Source: Salticus scenicus
Taxonomy: Eukaryota; Arthropoda; Arachnida; Araneae; Salticidae
Reading direction: 5' to 3'
Assembly: GCA_963930645.1 (NCBI GenBank)
Contig: OZ005655.1
Coordinates: 139,175,456 to 139,239,455 of the forward strand
Length of the DNA: 64,000 nucleotides
Program-made: the position numbers and the translations under genes
Notes under the pieces: generated by a model
The model's input: only the letters and a program-made list of their open reading frames with translations
Told to the model about the DNA's origin: nothing
The model's database searches: none
Shown: positions 45,513 to 57,950 of the stretch, one piece after another
How positions within the stretch are numbered: position 1 is the stretch's first letter
Layout of the letters: each line of letters opens with the position of its first letter

Positions 45513-45919
45513 GTCCTCCGTCCTAAACTAAATTCTGCTTTTGCCAGAATTTCATCAAAATCTTTTATTATTATTATTATTATTATTGAAAGAAAAAGAA
45601 AAGAAAATTAAGCAGTATCGTTACAAGCGATATCGAAAAAAATTTTTTCTTAATAATTTATAATTAGGAAATAAAAAGTGCGCGTGAAATAATATGAAAT
45701 AAAAATAAGTAAAAAAATGAATTTAATGATTTAATGTTTTTGTTTTTCGGGGGCTGCTCATGCATATAAAAAATGCATATTAAAACGAGTCGAAGAAGGA
45801 AGCGAAATAAGTATTGAGTTATATTACGATAAATACGATATACAATATGATACGATATATTAGACCTATCGTCCAGGGTTAGTAGGCATTTTCGTTTAAA
45901 GAAATAGTTTGTTCGTTCG

Positions 45920-46027
45920 GTGCAACTTGCACATTAGTCCCGTGAGGTACAACTTTCACATTAGTCCCTTGAGGTACAACTTTCACTTTAGTCCCGTCAG
46001 GTACAACTTGCACATTAGTCCCTTTTA
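45920..46027 (+). repeat. 27-bp minisatellite, four units
   Basis: Units GTACAACTTTCACATTAGTC plus CCTTGAG start at 45920, 45947, 45974 and 46001 with a few substitutions. The unit length is a multiple of three, but the surrounding frame is not a recognisable gene. Confidence 0.85.
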
Positions 46028-46766
46028 AATATAGTTTTTTTTATTTATTTATTTATATATTTTATTTTTAAGTAGTCTGTCCCTTTAATCGAATTTAAAA
46101 TTGTAAAATACTGAATAGAATTAAATACGAGTTCATTTTACTTTTATTCCTCATTTTAGACCAAATCAAACATTAAGAATATGAAGGCCATTTAATGTTT
46201 AATTAATTACTATTATTTTGTAATACATTTTCTTTTAGTCTAAAACTGCTCTCTTTTGAAATAAAATTCAAACCCAGTTCTTCTGTGTTTAATATATATA
46301 TAATAAATAAAACCCACCCGGAGGATTCTTTTGATGTTCGGAGACTTCTAATTACTTTGTATAAAATAAAGTGTGAAGTATAGATGCGTTAATTTTTCAT
46401 GAGATGCAGGCATGTACCAAATTTGAATCAGCGTGCGATTCCAAGCCATAGAGCTAACGTACAAAACGTGAAAAAGTGTGGGTAAGTAGCGCTACTTGTT
46501 TGGCGATATGTGCCGAAATCTATTCCTTTATGCGATGTTCCAAGTTCCAATCAACTATAAAGTTTCATGTGTAATCATGTAAGGTTCCATGTATTGGCTC
46601 TTGAGTTAACTTGCTCCCAAGTTTGTGTAACAAACGGACTAACTTTTTTATTTTATTTATTTTATTATTATTATTATTTCAAATATGAAATTATATTTAG
46701 AAATCTCGAAATGTGTAAATCCATTAAAACCGCAAGGCAAAAAAAAAAAAAAAAAAAAAATCACGC
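46028..46766. other. AT-rich intergenic sequence
   Basis: Simple-sequence tracts (TTTA, ATT, a 22-A run at 46739-46760) and no coding or structured signal that I can support. Confidence 0.5.
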
Positions 46767-47129
46767 ATTTAGTGTAGAGTCCTGCATCGGGTCGGGTAAC
46801 CCGATTTTACCCGAACCCGACCCGACCCGCGGGTCGGGTTCGGGTCGGGTTGTCAGAGTTTTTTTCTTGCGGGTCGGGTTGACTGATCTTTTTTTCGTGC
46901 GGGTCGGGTTCGGGTCGGGTTGACTGATTTTTTTTTCTTGCGGGTCGGGTGCGGGTTCGGGTCGGGTTTGGTATTCAACAAGTCGGGTCGACTTGAGAAC
47001 ACCTTTCAAAATATTTTTTACAATTATAAACAAATCTATAGGCATGTTTACAACTATGTAACTAATTTAAACATTCTGCACACACTAGACATGTATCGGT
47101 TGATTGTTTGGTTAGAGAATTTAAGGCCG

Positions 47130-47335
47130 ATTGACTCCAGATGTGTCCTAGGCCTATAGGGGGGATGCCCTCCGTTTGAGTCATTCTAAGCGGTCCTAGC
47201 CCGTATTTACGCGTGTTTCGGAGGAAACCACGGAAAACTCCGAACAGCTAGGTCGATGAGCGTGACTTGGAATCGAACCCGATACCTCCCATCTACCAGT
47301 TTCGAGCACAAAACCGCTCGGCCGCTGGTGGGCAG
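47130..47335 (-). mobile_element. tRNA-headed SINE with GTTTTCCGTGG core
   Basis: Minus strand from about 47335: GCGGCCGAGCGG, then TGCTCGAAACTGGTAGATGG, then a perfect B-box GGTTCGATTCC (around 47270-47282), together a tRNA-like (Ser/Leu-type) head. The body follows: CTGTTCGGAGTTTTCCGTGG, TTTCCTCCGAAACACGCGTA, GGGCATCCC and TAGGCCTAGGA. The body is shared with the 34.2-43.4 kb satellite unit. Ends are approximate because the target duplication is not clear. Confidence 0.75.
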
Positions 47336-47594
47336 ACATGTACCGGACCTCCCTATTCGTATCCGCGGATATCCACCAGAAAAGTAGATCCGTATTTGTA
47401 CCTGGATCTGTTCTTTTCTTCAACGAAACTAATATGTATCTTAAGCAGGAATTGTATGAAAATTAGAAATGTATTATAAATCTTTCTCGACTGTTGTTAA
47501 TATATAAATTAAAGAAATACAAATACAGTATAACCTCACATTTACATTCTGGAAATTGAAAAGATTTCGCAGTTTACAAGTTTTTTTTTTTTTT

Positions 47595-48200
47595 TACTTT
47601 TACTTTCTTCTATATTCAGTAAAAGAAAGTATTAGATTCTATCAACATTTGGTGCCAACCGATCGACGGGTGGCACTGCTATACAGCAATTTCTGCAATT
47701 TCAGGAGAGGCTATATCTTAGGTTCTGTTGCGTATAAGCCAACAAAACTTGATATGTGAGAAGACCAATATGAGATGTTATGCTGATCCAATTTGAATGT
47801 TGCTACACAGCGATTTCCGCAATTTAAGGAAAGGCTATGTGTCAAGAACTACTGCACAGAATTTCACATAAATTTGTATGTAGGTGCCATTTAATATATA
47901 TTAGCGCCAGTCAACTTTTGGTGTAAACCGCTCTACAGGTGGCGCTGCTACACAGCGATTTCCACAATTACAAGGAAAGCTATATCTCATGTTCTATTGT
48001 GTATCATCAAACAAAACTTAATGTGTGAGAAGGCGAGATTATGAGAAATTACGCTGACTCAGTTTGAATGCTTGTCGGCCAATAGGTGGCGTTGTTATAC
48101 TACAATAAATCATCGATAACAGGATGGTTATACCTCAACTTCTATGCCATATAACTGTATGAACCATGATATGTGAGATAACCATTATAAAAACGCATTG
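47595..48200 (+). repeat. R-family repeat, copy 2
   Basis: Collinear with 107-900: CTTCTATATTCAGTAAAAGA, GGTGGCACTGCTATACAGCA, AGGTGGCGCTGCTACACAGC and CAAACAAAACTTAATGTGTG. It lacks part of the head. It lies inside the hAT-like composite. Confidence 0.8.
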
Positions 48201-48724
48201 TTTAAGAAGTTATTTATAGACGATAAAACTGTCTCTCTTTGGATATTTAGTGTTAGATTTCCCTAAGATGAAAATTATTTGCATTCATCACGTTAAACTT
48301 TTTAATAATAGTTTTAATAAACTATTCGCACTTAGTTAATTTGACAGAAAAATATAGAAGAATGTCTTGTGGTGGCCTCAACATACTAGTTTTTTTTTTA
48401 ATTTACCAACTGTGTGACAATGAAAATTTACTTTATTTTATATCATGTTATATCATTCTACCTTGTTTTGCATGATTTTTAGATGAATAAGTAATGTTGA
48501 TTTATTTTTCGGGTTTCGGGTCGGGTTCGGGTCGCAAAAAATTCTCTGTTGCGGGTTCGGGTCGGTTTTCGGGTTGATGAAAATTTTTTTGTCGGGTTCG
48601 GGTCGGGTTTCGGGTTGATGAAATTTTTTTTGTCGGGTTCGGGTCGGGTTTCGGGTTGATTTAAAATTCATCTGTCGGGTTCGGGTCGGGTAAAACCCGA
48701 CCCGCGCAGGACTCTAATTTAGTG

Positions 48725-49956
48725 TTATGAATATAGAAGAAAATAATAAGTAAAATTCGAAGATAGCTTTTTTGTTATGTCAGCGAATTTCTAGAACGAA
48801 AATGCTTTTTATTCTCCCCACACTCTTCCTTTTAACTTTTCTTTTTCAAATTGCTAGCACCGTTTTAAAGTATAACCCTTCAGCACGATGCTCATTACGA
48901 GGAGGGAATGTGAATAGCTGAATTAAACCTCTTTGTTGAGAAAAGTCTGGCATCGGAATGTCCTAAATGTATCTTTTATGTTTGTGAGAAAGAATAATAC
49001 TTTCGCTTTTTCCCCTTTGGGTGTTTGAAACGTTTTCTAAGTTGTTTTAATATCAGTTATTTCGAATGGGGATTAATGTATTGTTCGTTAAAGGCTTTTC
49101 ATGAGTTACATTTAAGTTGATGCCCCTTTAGCATTTAAAAAAAAATTCCTGAAAACTTTTGTGAATTTAAAAATATGTTTTGCAGTTTAATCCACAAATT
49201 TATTAATTTTTTTTTTTTTTTTTTTTTAATTAATAATTTATCGTTTAGTATTTCGTCTATAAATGCATAATAGTAGAAATGGCGCATCGTGGCAGCGAGT
49301 GTTGCAGATTGTTCCAGTTTCTGCAGATTAATTTAGCAGTTCAAAAAGAAATTCTAAGCTTAAAAATACTAATTGAATTTGCAGTATGTTGCTAGATGAT
49401 AGTACTTGGTGTATCTTTTTAATTATTATTTGCAGATGCAACTTTTACGCATTTAATGACTTCTTTTGATACTAGAATTGATCTAGCATTCTTGGATCGC
49501 AGAAAATTCTCCTACTCTGATAAATGTTATTAACTTTTAAAACTCAATGACTTATTATTATTATTTACTATGTAGCTTTTATGAGCAGAAATTCATGATA
49601 GAGCAAAAATATATAGAACATTTTCTGCAGAAATAATTTTTGGCACTCTAATAATATATTACAGTGTGTATCATCTTCCACAGTTTAATTATTTTTTATT
49701 TCAGTAATAGATAATATTAATAGAAACTGTAATATTAATAACTATTAAATTTACATTTTAACGGTGTAGACTTTTTCAATATGGAGCTTAGTCGAATTAA
49801 AAAATTTCTGTGTAATTTGAATAACTTTGAAATTTTAATCTTAATTCGTATCACTTCAATTAACTTATATCTGTATTTACAAACTCACATTTGTATCTGT
49901 GTTCACGTAGACTAAAAAACTACTGAACCGATTTATGCGCAGCCCGATTTATGCGG

Positions 49957-49989
<33 letters not shown>

Positions 49990-50020
49990 TCGGAAGGTTT
50001 AAAGGTCTCGACCTGATAAA
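48725..50020. other. Intergenic sequence without a recognised feature
   Basis: Mostly non-repeated at the scale of this window. Contains poly-T at 49208-49227 and a 29-A run at 49958-49986. I see no conserved frame, RNA or element end. Confidence 0.5.
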
Positions 50021-50022
50021 TA

Positions 50023-52138
50023 CCGGGTGTCCCATAATTACAAGATAAAAAGATCTTTTTATATACCATGTTTTTAAATTTTCTGTTCAATCATATAAAC
50101 GCTACCGAAGGCAGCGGGAACCCGGAGCAATCGGATAAATTTAAAAAAAAAATCATTGCTCTCTTGTTTTGAGCTATTATAAAAGTTTCAAATGTCTAGC
50201 CAGTTGGGAAGTTAGTGAAAAATCGATTGCAATCTTTGTACTGGTAACGCTGCCGAAGGCAGCAGGAACCCGAAACATTTGGTTACAAATATTTTAAAAA
50301 TGCATTTTCACCGTATTCTGAACTATTCTGAAAGTTTCAAATGTCTAGCTAGTCAGGAAGTTAGTTAAATAAATTTTCTGTTGAATCATATAAACGCTGC
50401 TGAAGGCAGTAGGGACCTGAAACAGTTGACTAAAGCTATAAAAAAAAAAAAAATATATTGTCACTGTATTCTGAGCTATCCTGAAAGTTTCAAATGTCTA
50501 GCTAGTCGAGAAGTTAGGGAAAAATCGATTGCAATCTTTGTACTGATAACGCTTCCGAAGGCAGCAGGAACCCGAAACATTTGGCTAAAGGTATTAAAAA
50601 AATGCATTTTAACCGTATTCTGAAAGTTTCAAATGTCTAGCTAGTCGGGAAGTTTGTTAAATAAATTTTCGTTCGAATCATATAAACGCTTCCGAAAGCA
50701 GTAGGGACCTGAAACAGTTGACTAAAAGTATAAAAAAAAAAATGTATTGTCACTGTATTCTGAGATATCCTGAAGTTTTCAAATGTCTAGCTAGTCGAGA
50801 AGTTAGTGAAAAATCGATTACAAGCTTTGTACTGGTAACGCTGCCGAAGGCAGCAGGAACCCGGAGTAGTTGGTTAAAAATATTTAAAAAATGCATTTTC
50901 ACTGTGTTCTGAACTATTCTGAAAGTTTCCAATGTCTAGCTAGTCGGGAAGTTAGTTAAATAAATTTTCTGTTGAATCATATAAACGCTGCCGAAGGCAG
51001 TGGGGACCTGAAACAGTTGACTAAAAGTATTAAAAAAATGTATTGTCACCGTGTTTTGAGCTATCCTGAAAGTTTCAAATGTCTAGCTAGTCGGAAAGTT
51101 AGGAAAAAATCGATTGCAATCTTTGTACTGATAACGCTGCCGAAGGCAGCGGGAACCCGAAACAGTTGGCTAAAGGTATTAAAAATATGCATTTTAACCT
51201 TATTCTGAACTATTCTGAAAGTTTCAAATGTCTAGCTAGTCGGGAAGTTAGTTAAATAAATTCTCTGCCGAATCATATAAACGCTGCCGAAGGCAGCGGA
51301 ACTTGAAGCAGTTGACTAAAATTATTACAAAAATGTATTGTCACCGTGTTGTGAGCTGTCCTGAAAATTTCAAATATCTAGCTAGTCGGGAAGTTAGTTA
51401 AAAATCGATTGCAAGATTTGTCCCTGACAAACACACAAGAATCGAAGTTAATAAAAAAACATGGTAATAAGTCTGTAGACATTTTAAAAATTCATAACTA
51501 TTGAAGGAATTGTAGATTTCCTTACAATTGTAGAATTGTATTTCTCGAACGCGGTTTGCGAAAGTGAAGGAGGATTTTTTTTTTTTTTTTTTTTTTTTTA
51601 AGAAAAAATTTTTTAGCTAAAATTTTCATCGATAGAGGACAAATCGTACGTGAGCAAATCACAAATTTCCGTAAAAAAGTACATTCATTTCCATGCGAAT
51701 GTTTACAGGCATATAAATTCTATTCTATGTGTTCGCCATCACCACAAATTACAGTTTGCAAATTGGTTACAACACAGCTAATTATAGCTTCAGTAGAAGA
51801 TTCTTAAGCTCACGGAAAACATCGTCACCAATAACGCGTTGTCCGCCAAGTTAGCATCGTAATTAAAACTTCATGTATGTACAAGTAGGAAATAATAAGA
51901 TGTGTAAATCGTAAAAACGTGCAATTTACAGGACTCTGATTTGCATATTTCTCGTTACTTGTCTCCATGCAGCGCCCTCCATCGACAAAAAATTAACAAT
52001 TTTTTTTCTTTACCTAAAAAAAAAAAAAAAAAAAAATCCCCTTTACGAGAATAACTTTTTTGCAATCCGCGTTCTATTCTACCAATTCCTTCAATTTTAT
52101 GAATTTTTAAAATTTCTATAGACTTATCGGACACCCGG
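50023..52138. mobile_element. TA-flanked element with CCGGGTGTCC ends, left end split by repeat M
   Basis: The left end CCGGGTGTCC and right end GGACACCCGG are flanked by TA (50021-50022 and 52139-52140). The right inverted repeat continues (reverse complement) ATAAGTCTATAGAAATTTTA, AAAATTCATAAAATTGAAGG and AACGCGGATTGC. The left counterpart ATAAGTCTGTAGACATTTTA, TTGAAGGAATTG and AACGCGGTTTGCG appears only at 51465-51570. The intervening 50040-51465 is a copy of repeat M, inserted into the left end. No transposase was seen. Confidence 0.75.
50040..51465 (+). mobile_element. Repeat M copy with tandem GCTGCCGAAGGCAGC units
   Basis: The left end CTTTTTATATACCATGTTTT and right end ATAAAAAAACATGGTAA match other M copies. 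Inside are about nine half-units of 140-155 bp in which a hairpin GCTGCCGAAGGCAGC (6-bp stem, GAA loop) alternates between AATCATATAAACGC and GTACTGGTAACGC contexts, followed by GGAACCCGAAACA, a poly-A run, GCATTTTCACCGT and TTTCAAATGTCTAGCTAGTC. Two related half-units make a dimer of about 295 bp. No coding region. Confidence 0.75.
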
Positions 52139-52836
52139 TAGAACGAAAGTTAAGGGCCTAATAATATAATGTTTCGTGGCGCCATCTGCATTTTAATAAT
52201 ATTGTTGCGATTGTTATTAATACTCATTACATGTGAATAATGAAATTAAATTTTATACTTTGCAATGTGAGCGAACGTTATACTTTCAACAGCCAAAACT
52301 GGATGCAAGCTATATTGAATTTTTGTATTGTGCTGAAATGCGATATGATCAGTTTTTGCCAATTAATTTAATTGATTCATTTACATGCGATTCGTAATTT
52401 AGTATTCTCATGTTGTTCATTTCAACCACTATATAAAAAAGAAAGCTTAAATTTATTAACTGAATAAGTGCTTGAATTCGCCTTTTCCTGTGCGTGCGTA
52501 GCACTGCCGTATTCAGTGAATTTTAGCACGGGCACACCGCGTTAAAAAAAAAAAAAAAAAAAAAAGCGCTTCCGAAATCAGAGAGGATCCTTACCGAGTG
52601 GTTTTAATGGAATTGCACTTCAGAATTTATATTTTTAAAGATTTTATATTATGAAAATTTAATTTATATGTTATTTAAATATATAGTGACCAGTGAAGCG
52701 GACAAAGCCCCGCTAACTTCTCTATGGGGGGGGGGGGGGAATCTTAGTATTGAATCTATAATGAACGGTGGAATAATTTTCAAAAGCACCAAACAGATAC
52801 TATAAAATTGCAGACCTGTTTGTTATATAAACTATG

Positions 52837-52878
<42 letters not shown>

Positions 52879-54540
52879 TTTTAGTACATTTTGCTGAGAT
52901 TTTCAAAGTTATTTATTACATAAATTTGTAAGCACTGATAATCTTTTTGAAAAAATGACAGTCTACTCTTATTTAACTGTTATGTTTTATTTTCCTGAAC
53001 TGAAAATTCCCACTCTTTTTTTATGCTACAAGATTTCAGGCTTTTCTATTTCGTATAAAAAAAAAGTTTTCAATAGTGCTGTATTTATAACCGTATTATT
53101 ATTATTTTTTAATTAGCTGAATCGCTGTAAAAATTTATATAAATTGAATACAAAAAATTAAAGGTACAGGGGGCCTACCTTATGTGACGTAGTATAGTAT
53201 GCAGCTTATTTCCAAAATAAAACGCAGCACAATAATTTAGTGGTAAAAATTAAGTAGTTTGGAAAAATAAAATTTCGTTAAAAATAAATAAATTCAGAAA
53301 ACCTTATTAAAATATTTTACTGTATTTGTTAATGTATTATGTACCCTAACTCAAATACTGTAAAATTAATGTTTCCACGCTTTTCTTTTTCTTTTCTTTT
53401 TCTTTTTCTTTCTTTTTTTTTTTTTTTCTGCTGAAAACTTTCTTAAAAAATATATATATACACACATATATATATATGTATGTATATATATCGGTACCAT
53501 GGATATAGCAATGTAAGTGCTGCTCGTTGTTTATTGCTAAGCTATATTTTTTATTGTTATGTTAATGGACTTAAAAAATGTGAAAAAATAAATAAATAAA
53601 AATAAATACGCGGTGGTTAAAATTTATTTCATACTTCATTATAAATAGATTTCACTATAAAAATTAGAATTACATCTTTGATTTTATCTCGTCTCCGTAT
53701 TTTACTTTATCCATATCTGGTTGAGAAAATATTTCTTTGTTCCCGAATTTTCGAAACTGAATTTTTAATATAATTACATGTTTTGAGCTTTTGACGTCCC
53801 TTTAATTTGAATATCAGGCTTTTAATCTATATGTGTCTCTATTATCAACATAACTCAAAGACAGATATTAACAAACAGGAATTCCAAATTTGATAATCTA
53901 AATCTGTGTAATATGGTGATATTACTTCAAACTTACTGAGATCAGACAAATGATCCTTGTATAGGAACATATAAAAGAATTCAAGTAGATTACTATTTGT
54001 AGGCGAATTTTTTCGTTCTTTCTTTCTTTTTTTTTTTTTTTTTTTCATATTAACGTCGTTAAAGTTCATCAAACATACGGAAATTAACATATATTTTCAA
54101 TATGCGCAAAGGCATGTTGCTTATAAAATATATGAAAAGCATTCATCATTCGTTCACATTGTTGTCGTACAAAAGAGTTCGGGTATATTAGGCGATGAGG
54201 TCGGAAATGACGTAAAAGGCGTTTCAAATTGTGTAAGTTTTTCTTTTCTTTTTTCTTTCGGTAAATTTCCCTACATTTTGTGTTGCGTATACAAGGTAAT
54301 ATACAAGGCTACCCAAAATTACTCGAATGCATTCTTTTCTGTTGGATGTAATCGATAGAAGTACTTTACTAAGATTACTTTTAAATTATCATACCATGTC
54401 CAGGAAAACTATAAATACAAATATGAATGCAAGGCTGTTAATAAAGGTTTCTTCTATTAAAATGCATGTAAACCAGATTATTTAAGGCTGCCTGGGCATT
54501 AGACACGGAAATGAATTATACCTATTTCTTTGTGCATATC
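52139..54540. other. Intergenic AT-rich sequence with microsatellites
   Basis: Contains long T-runs (52840-52875), an A-run at 52544-52565, (AT)n at 53450-53490 and pyrimidine tracts (53385-53425, 54018-54046). No supported gene or element end. Confidence 0.5.
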
Positions 54541-54544
54541 GCCA

Positions 54545-54700
54545 AAACTAAAGCACTCGTGCCTACTTTGTTTCCTGATGAAGGGCTATGTTTTATTTCG
54601 ACCCGAAACAATTGTTGCGAGTTTCTAACGTTTTATGGTATTTATTCAAAGTTTTTTACTTATTATTTTTCAATGCCTGTCCTCTGGTACATTTTTATTA
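54545..54700 (+). repeat. Hammerhead-bearing repeat, copy 2
   Basis: Plus-strand copy of the 30190-30345 repeat: GCACTCGTGCCTACTTTG, CTGATGAAGGG, CGACCCGAAACAATTGTTGC, GTTTTATGGTATTTATTCAA. A further degraded copy follows at 54858-55040 in the same orientation, about 310 bp later. Confidence 0.75.
54571..54621 (+). ncRNA. Hammerhead-like motif, copy 2 (weakened)
   Basis: CTGATGA (54575-54581), an extra A, stem II reduced to GGG/CCC with GAAA at 54605-54608, the stem III palindrome ACAATTGT (54608-54615), T at 54616 and GCGAG (54617-54621). Stem I has a mismatch (TTTC against GCGA), so self-cleavage would be poorer than in copy 1. Confidence 0.45.
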
Positions 54701-54857
54701 TTTTTTGTTACTTTTTTGGGCTTATTGCACTCAGTAGTTTTGCGCGTTTTTAATTGTTTTGTTTGTTAACACCCCTCCTTTTCTTTTTCTCTCTTTCTTT
54801 CTCTCTTTTTTTCCCCCCTCATTTTTTGTAGTGCGCTTCCTTTTTTTTTTTTTTGCA

Positions 54858-55040
54858 ACACACGTGTCTATTTTTTCTCCTGGCAAAAGTTCGTGTTTTA
54901 TTTCGACCTGAAACAATTTTTGCTATTATTATTATTATTATTATTATTGTTATTATTTTCATTTTATGCTGTTTATTCAAAGTTTTTTACTCAATGCTTT
55001 TCAATGCCAGTTCTCTGGTGCATTTTTATTACTATTCTCT
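54858..55040 (+). repeat. Degraded third copy of the hammerhead repeat
   Basis: TTTTATTTCGACCTGAAACA, TTATGCTGTTTATTCAAAGT, CAATGCCAGTTCTCTGGTGC match copy 2, but the CTGATGA core reads CTGGCAA and a (TTA)n run replaces part of the 3' side. The ribozyme would be dead. Confidence 0.65.
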
Positions 55041-56215
55041 GCCTTCAGAACCTAATATTTTTAGGGGGGGGGGGAATGCTCATTATATATGAATAAATAT
55101 AATATTTTATTGCCCCCCCCCCTTCCCTCTCTCTCAGAAAACGTTTTTCAGGCGCTAAATTACAGAATTCACCTGATTTTAAAACATCAGTGTCTAAGTT
55201 TATCTGAAGAAAAAAAAAAGAAAGAAAATAATTGACGCGTTTTTAGATCTTGGAGTCTAACCCTCGTATACTCTTATAATTTGAAACAAAACATTATTTT
55301 TCTTCTTTATTCTTCGGAACTTGTATGGTTTAATTTAAAATATTGCCTTTCAGCGAGATAGTCTTTCAAAAGACGTAAAATAAATGGCTGAATTTAGTTA
55401 GACTTTACTTAGAAAACTTTTGAAATCTTGACATTTTTTAGCTGGGCAAGGAAGATAAAATCTTTTTCTTTTTATTCAGATGGAATTGAACAGTTTTTGA
55501 AAGAAATTTATTTCTCCAGATTTGTTTTTCTACTCTCATTACTTTTTTTTTTTTCTCTTCCTTTTATTTGTACCAGATCTTTATTTGCTTTCACATCATT
55601 ACATTTTGGCTTGTAAAGAATGACTAAGAAATAAAAAAAAAAGAAAAGAAGAAGAAGAAAGAAAGAAAGAAAATAAATGAATTCTTTGTTAACTTTTCTA
55701 AAAATATATTTTTTAAAAATTTAATCAAATTCTTAGATTTAATAATGATAATGTGACCTTTAAATGATAGCAGTAGTAAGGTAAAAAATACGGCGTTCAA
55801 ATAAACATTTATTTATGTCTGTTTTTTTAAAGCAAAGCTTCTATAATTGATTAGGAAAAATGTCGAATTATTATTATTATTTTATACATATACTGATTGT
55901 AATACTGTCTTCATATCAGCCTAATGTTTTAATATTGATATCCTCGTATAGCTACTTCTAAAAAACTGTTTCAAAGACAATGTAAGTCTATAAATCACGG
56001 AATTAATTACAGTTAAAAGCACTGAAAAATCTGGTGTTTCGATTTATAAATTTTAGTGAACTAGTGTGAAATTACTATATTTACGATTCTAAATCGTGCA
56101 ATGGTTGCTTTAAAATACTGAGTAATGGTTTAATAAATAATAAGAACTTTGTAAACTTGCATGCGGTAGTCGTAAAAAAAAAAAAAAAAAAAAAAAAAAA
56201 ACTTTCGTCTATGTA
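55041..56215. other. Intergenic sequence with simple repeats
   Basis: Opposed G-run (55063-55074) and C-run (55113-55123), A/G-rich tract at 55630-55675, and a 30-A run at 56173-56201. No gene or element recognised. Confidence 0.5.
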
Positions 56216-56219
56216 ATTC

Positions 56220-56393
56220 TAGATAGTTATTAGTCAGAAATCTTCGTAAATCCTGAAAATTGTTTCATAACGACGGCATCTGTCGGCTGGTATCTACTCA
56301 AATGTAATCAGCATAGTTTTATTTTCCTAATAGCCGTCTTACATGTGAAATTTCGTGCACTTATATACTATAGAAGCTGAGATATACCCTTTC

Positions 56394-56432
<39 letters not shown>

Positions 56433-56880
56433 CATTAGGAACGTCAGCTATTTGCTGATATACATCCATACATACTGAATCAACATAGTTGTTCATAATA
56501 GCCATCTTACATATGACGTTTCATGTGTCTATCCACACCCCATATAAGCTGATATGTAGCTTTTCCATAAATGAGGGGAAATTACAGCATAGTAGCGAAT
56601 CCACCTTTGTCAGTATGCGCCAAAAATATTATCAACACCAATTAAGTTAAAACAAATGTATAGTTTCATGGAATTCGTGCATTTTTTCATGAGATGAAGT
56701 GCCCTCAAAAATTTCGGCTACACACACAGACACAGAATTTCTAAAAATGTTCACATCTTATTAAGACATCTTAAAACATGCAAATCCATCAAAAATTGGA
56801 AATTGAAAATTTTTCTTTCTTTAATACCTTTTATTTATATGTAGAATAAAGTAAAAAGAATGAAAAAAGAAAATTTATAA
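56220..56880 (-). repeat. R-family repeat, copy in reverse
   Basis: The minus strand has the R-family head (reverse of TTTCTTTAATACCTTTTATT, GAATTTCTAAAAATGTTCAC and CACACACACAGACACAG) and two diverged units (around 56270-56400 and 56440-56580) with GCCATCTTACATATGACGTT-like wording. A 35-A run lies between the units. Confidence 0.55.
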
Positions 56881-57950
56881 AAAAAGATTAATCATCAACG
56901 TCAACGTGAGTGTTTTAGCTTCGGAGTACATGCAGTTCGTCGCAACCAGTGCTTACCTCCATCTAAAGTATAAAAAACATAAAGATAATTTTTCAGAGAG
57001 AAAAAAAAAAAAAAAAGCCAAAAGGGTTTTTAATTTGGAATTTAGTCTCTGAAAAATTCCCCACATGAGCAGAGATTTTTCAGAGTGTGTAGCATCAGAA
57101 GTTAAATAAAAAAAAACACGTGGTTCTTAGAAAAATCTCAATTTAAGAGGTTATGTTTTTACTACTATCTTATAGTTATGAAATTTTCGTACTTGATGTT
57201 ACGAGGAAATAATTAAAAACTAGTTAGCATCAATCAAAAGGAATCAATCATGAAATCAATCATGAATAAATTGAATCAAAGTTTTAAATTATATATATAT
57301 TTTTAATATAAATTATTTTCGGAAAAATTTAATGTGCTTAATGTTGTTGTTATAGCTCAATGCATATGCATGCAGATTGCAGAATACATTAATTTTCAAA
57401 AACAATTTATAACATCACCATCTACTTAAAGGCAGGAAAAAAGTATATGATGAAATAAAAAAATTGCCTTAGTTTGTTATGCATTCTTTAATGACGTAAT
57501 CTTCCTATTACCCTAGGAAAACTATTTTCAAGAAATTTGTTTACATTACTGATGAATAACTTTTGCGTTTCATCCTAAGTTTTCTCATCACCATCTTTAT
57601 TACTGTGTATGTAATACATATATACATAATCTTAATAAGTTTCCCCATGTTTGTTATGTTTTTATTATTCCAGCTTTAAAGATCAAGGTTTTATGAGATG
57701 TGCTCGTTGCGCAAATATCATAACAATTCGCCTTATGGTTCATAAGTTGATGCACTAATATATGATATGTTAACTTGCACAATATTTATCTCTGACCAAA
57801 AAATTATTATTATTATTATATATATATTTTTTTCATGAAACATATTTTTTTTTAGTTTTGGATGTCTGTAACATATTTTTGATAAAGTGTTTCTTTTTTA
57901 TTATATTTTAAAGTTTTTATTAATTTGTTATATTATAGTATTAATTTAAG

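Larger units (their letters stand above)
46775..48716. mobile_element. hAT-like composite element, 1942 bp, with CGGGT-rich ends
   Basis: It starts TAGAGTCCTGC and ends GCAGGACTCTA (11-bp perfect inverted repeats), with a perfect 8-bp duplication ATTTAGTG at 46767-46774 and 48717-48724. Eight-base duplications are typical of hAT transposons. Inside each end lie inverted CGGGTCGGGT and CCCGACCCG blocks. The interior contains a tRNA-headed SINE (minus, 47130-47335), an R-family repeat (47595-48200) and a unit shared with 1740-1925. No transposase frame was seen, so it is non-autonomous. Confidence 0.85.

Noticed and set aside
46567..47045. 118- and 94-codon frames over the CGGGT repeats
   Set aside because: Low-complexity Arg/Gly/Pro/Asp strings produced by the G-rich repeats on both strands; no domain.
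54511..55096. 79-80-codon plus frames rich in Phe and Ile
   Set aside because: They are T-rich repeat sequence overlapping the hammerhead repeat and an ATT run; no conservation between copies.
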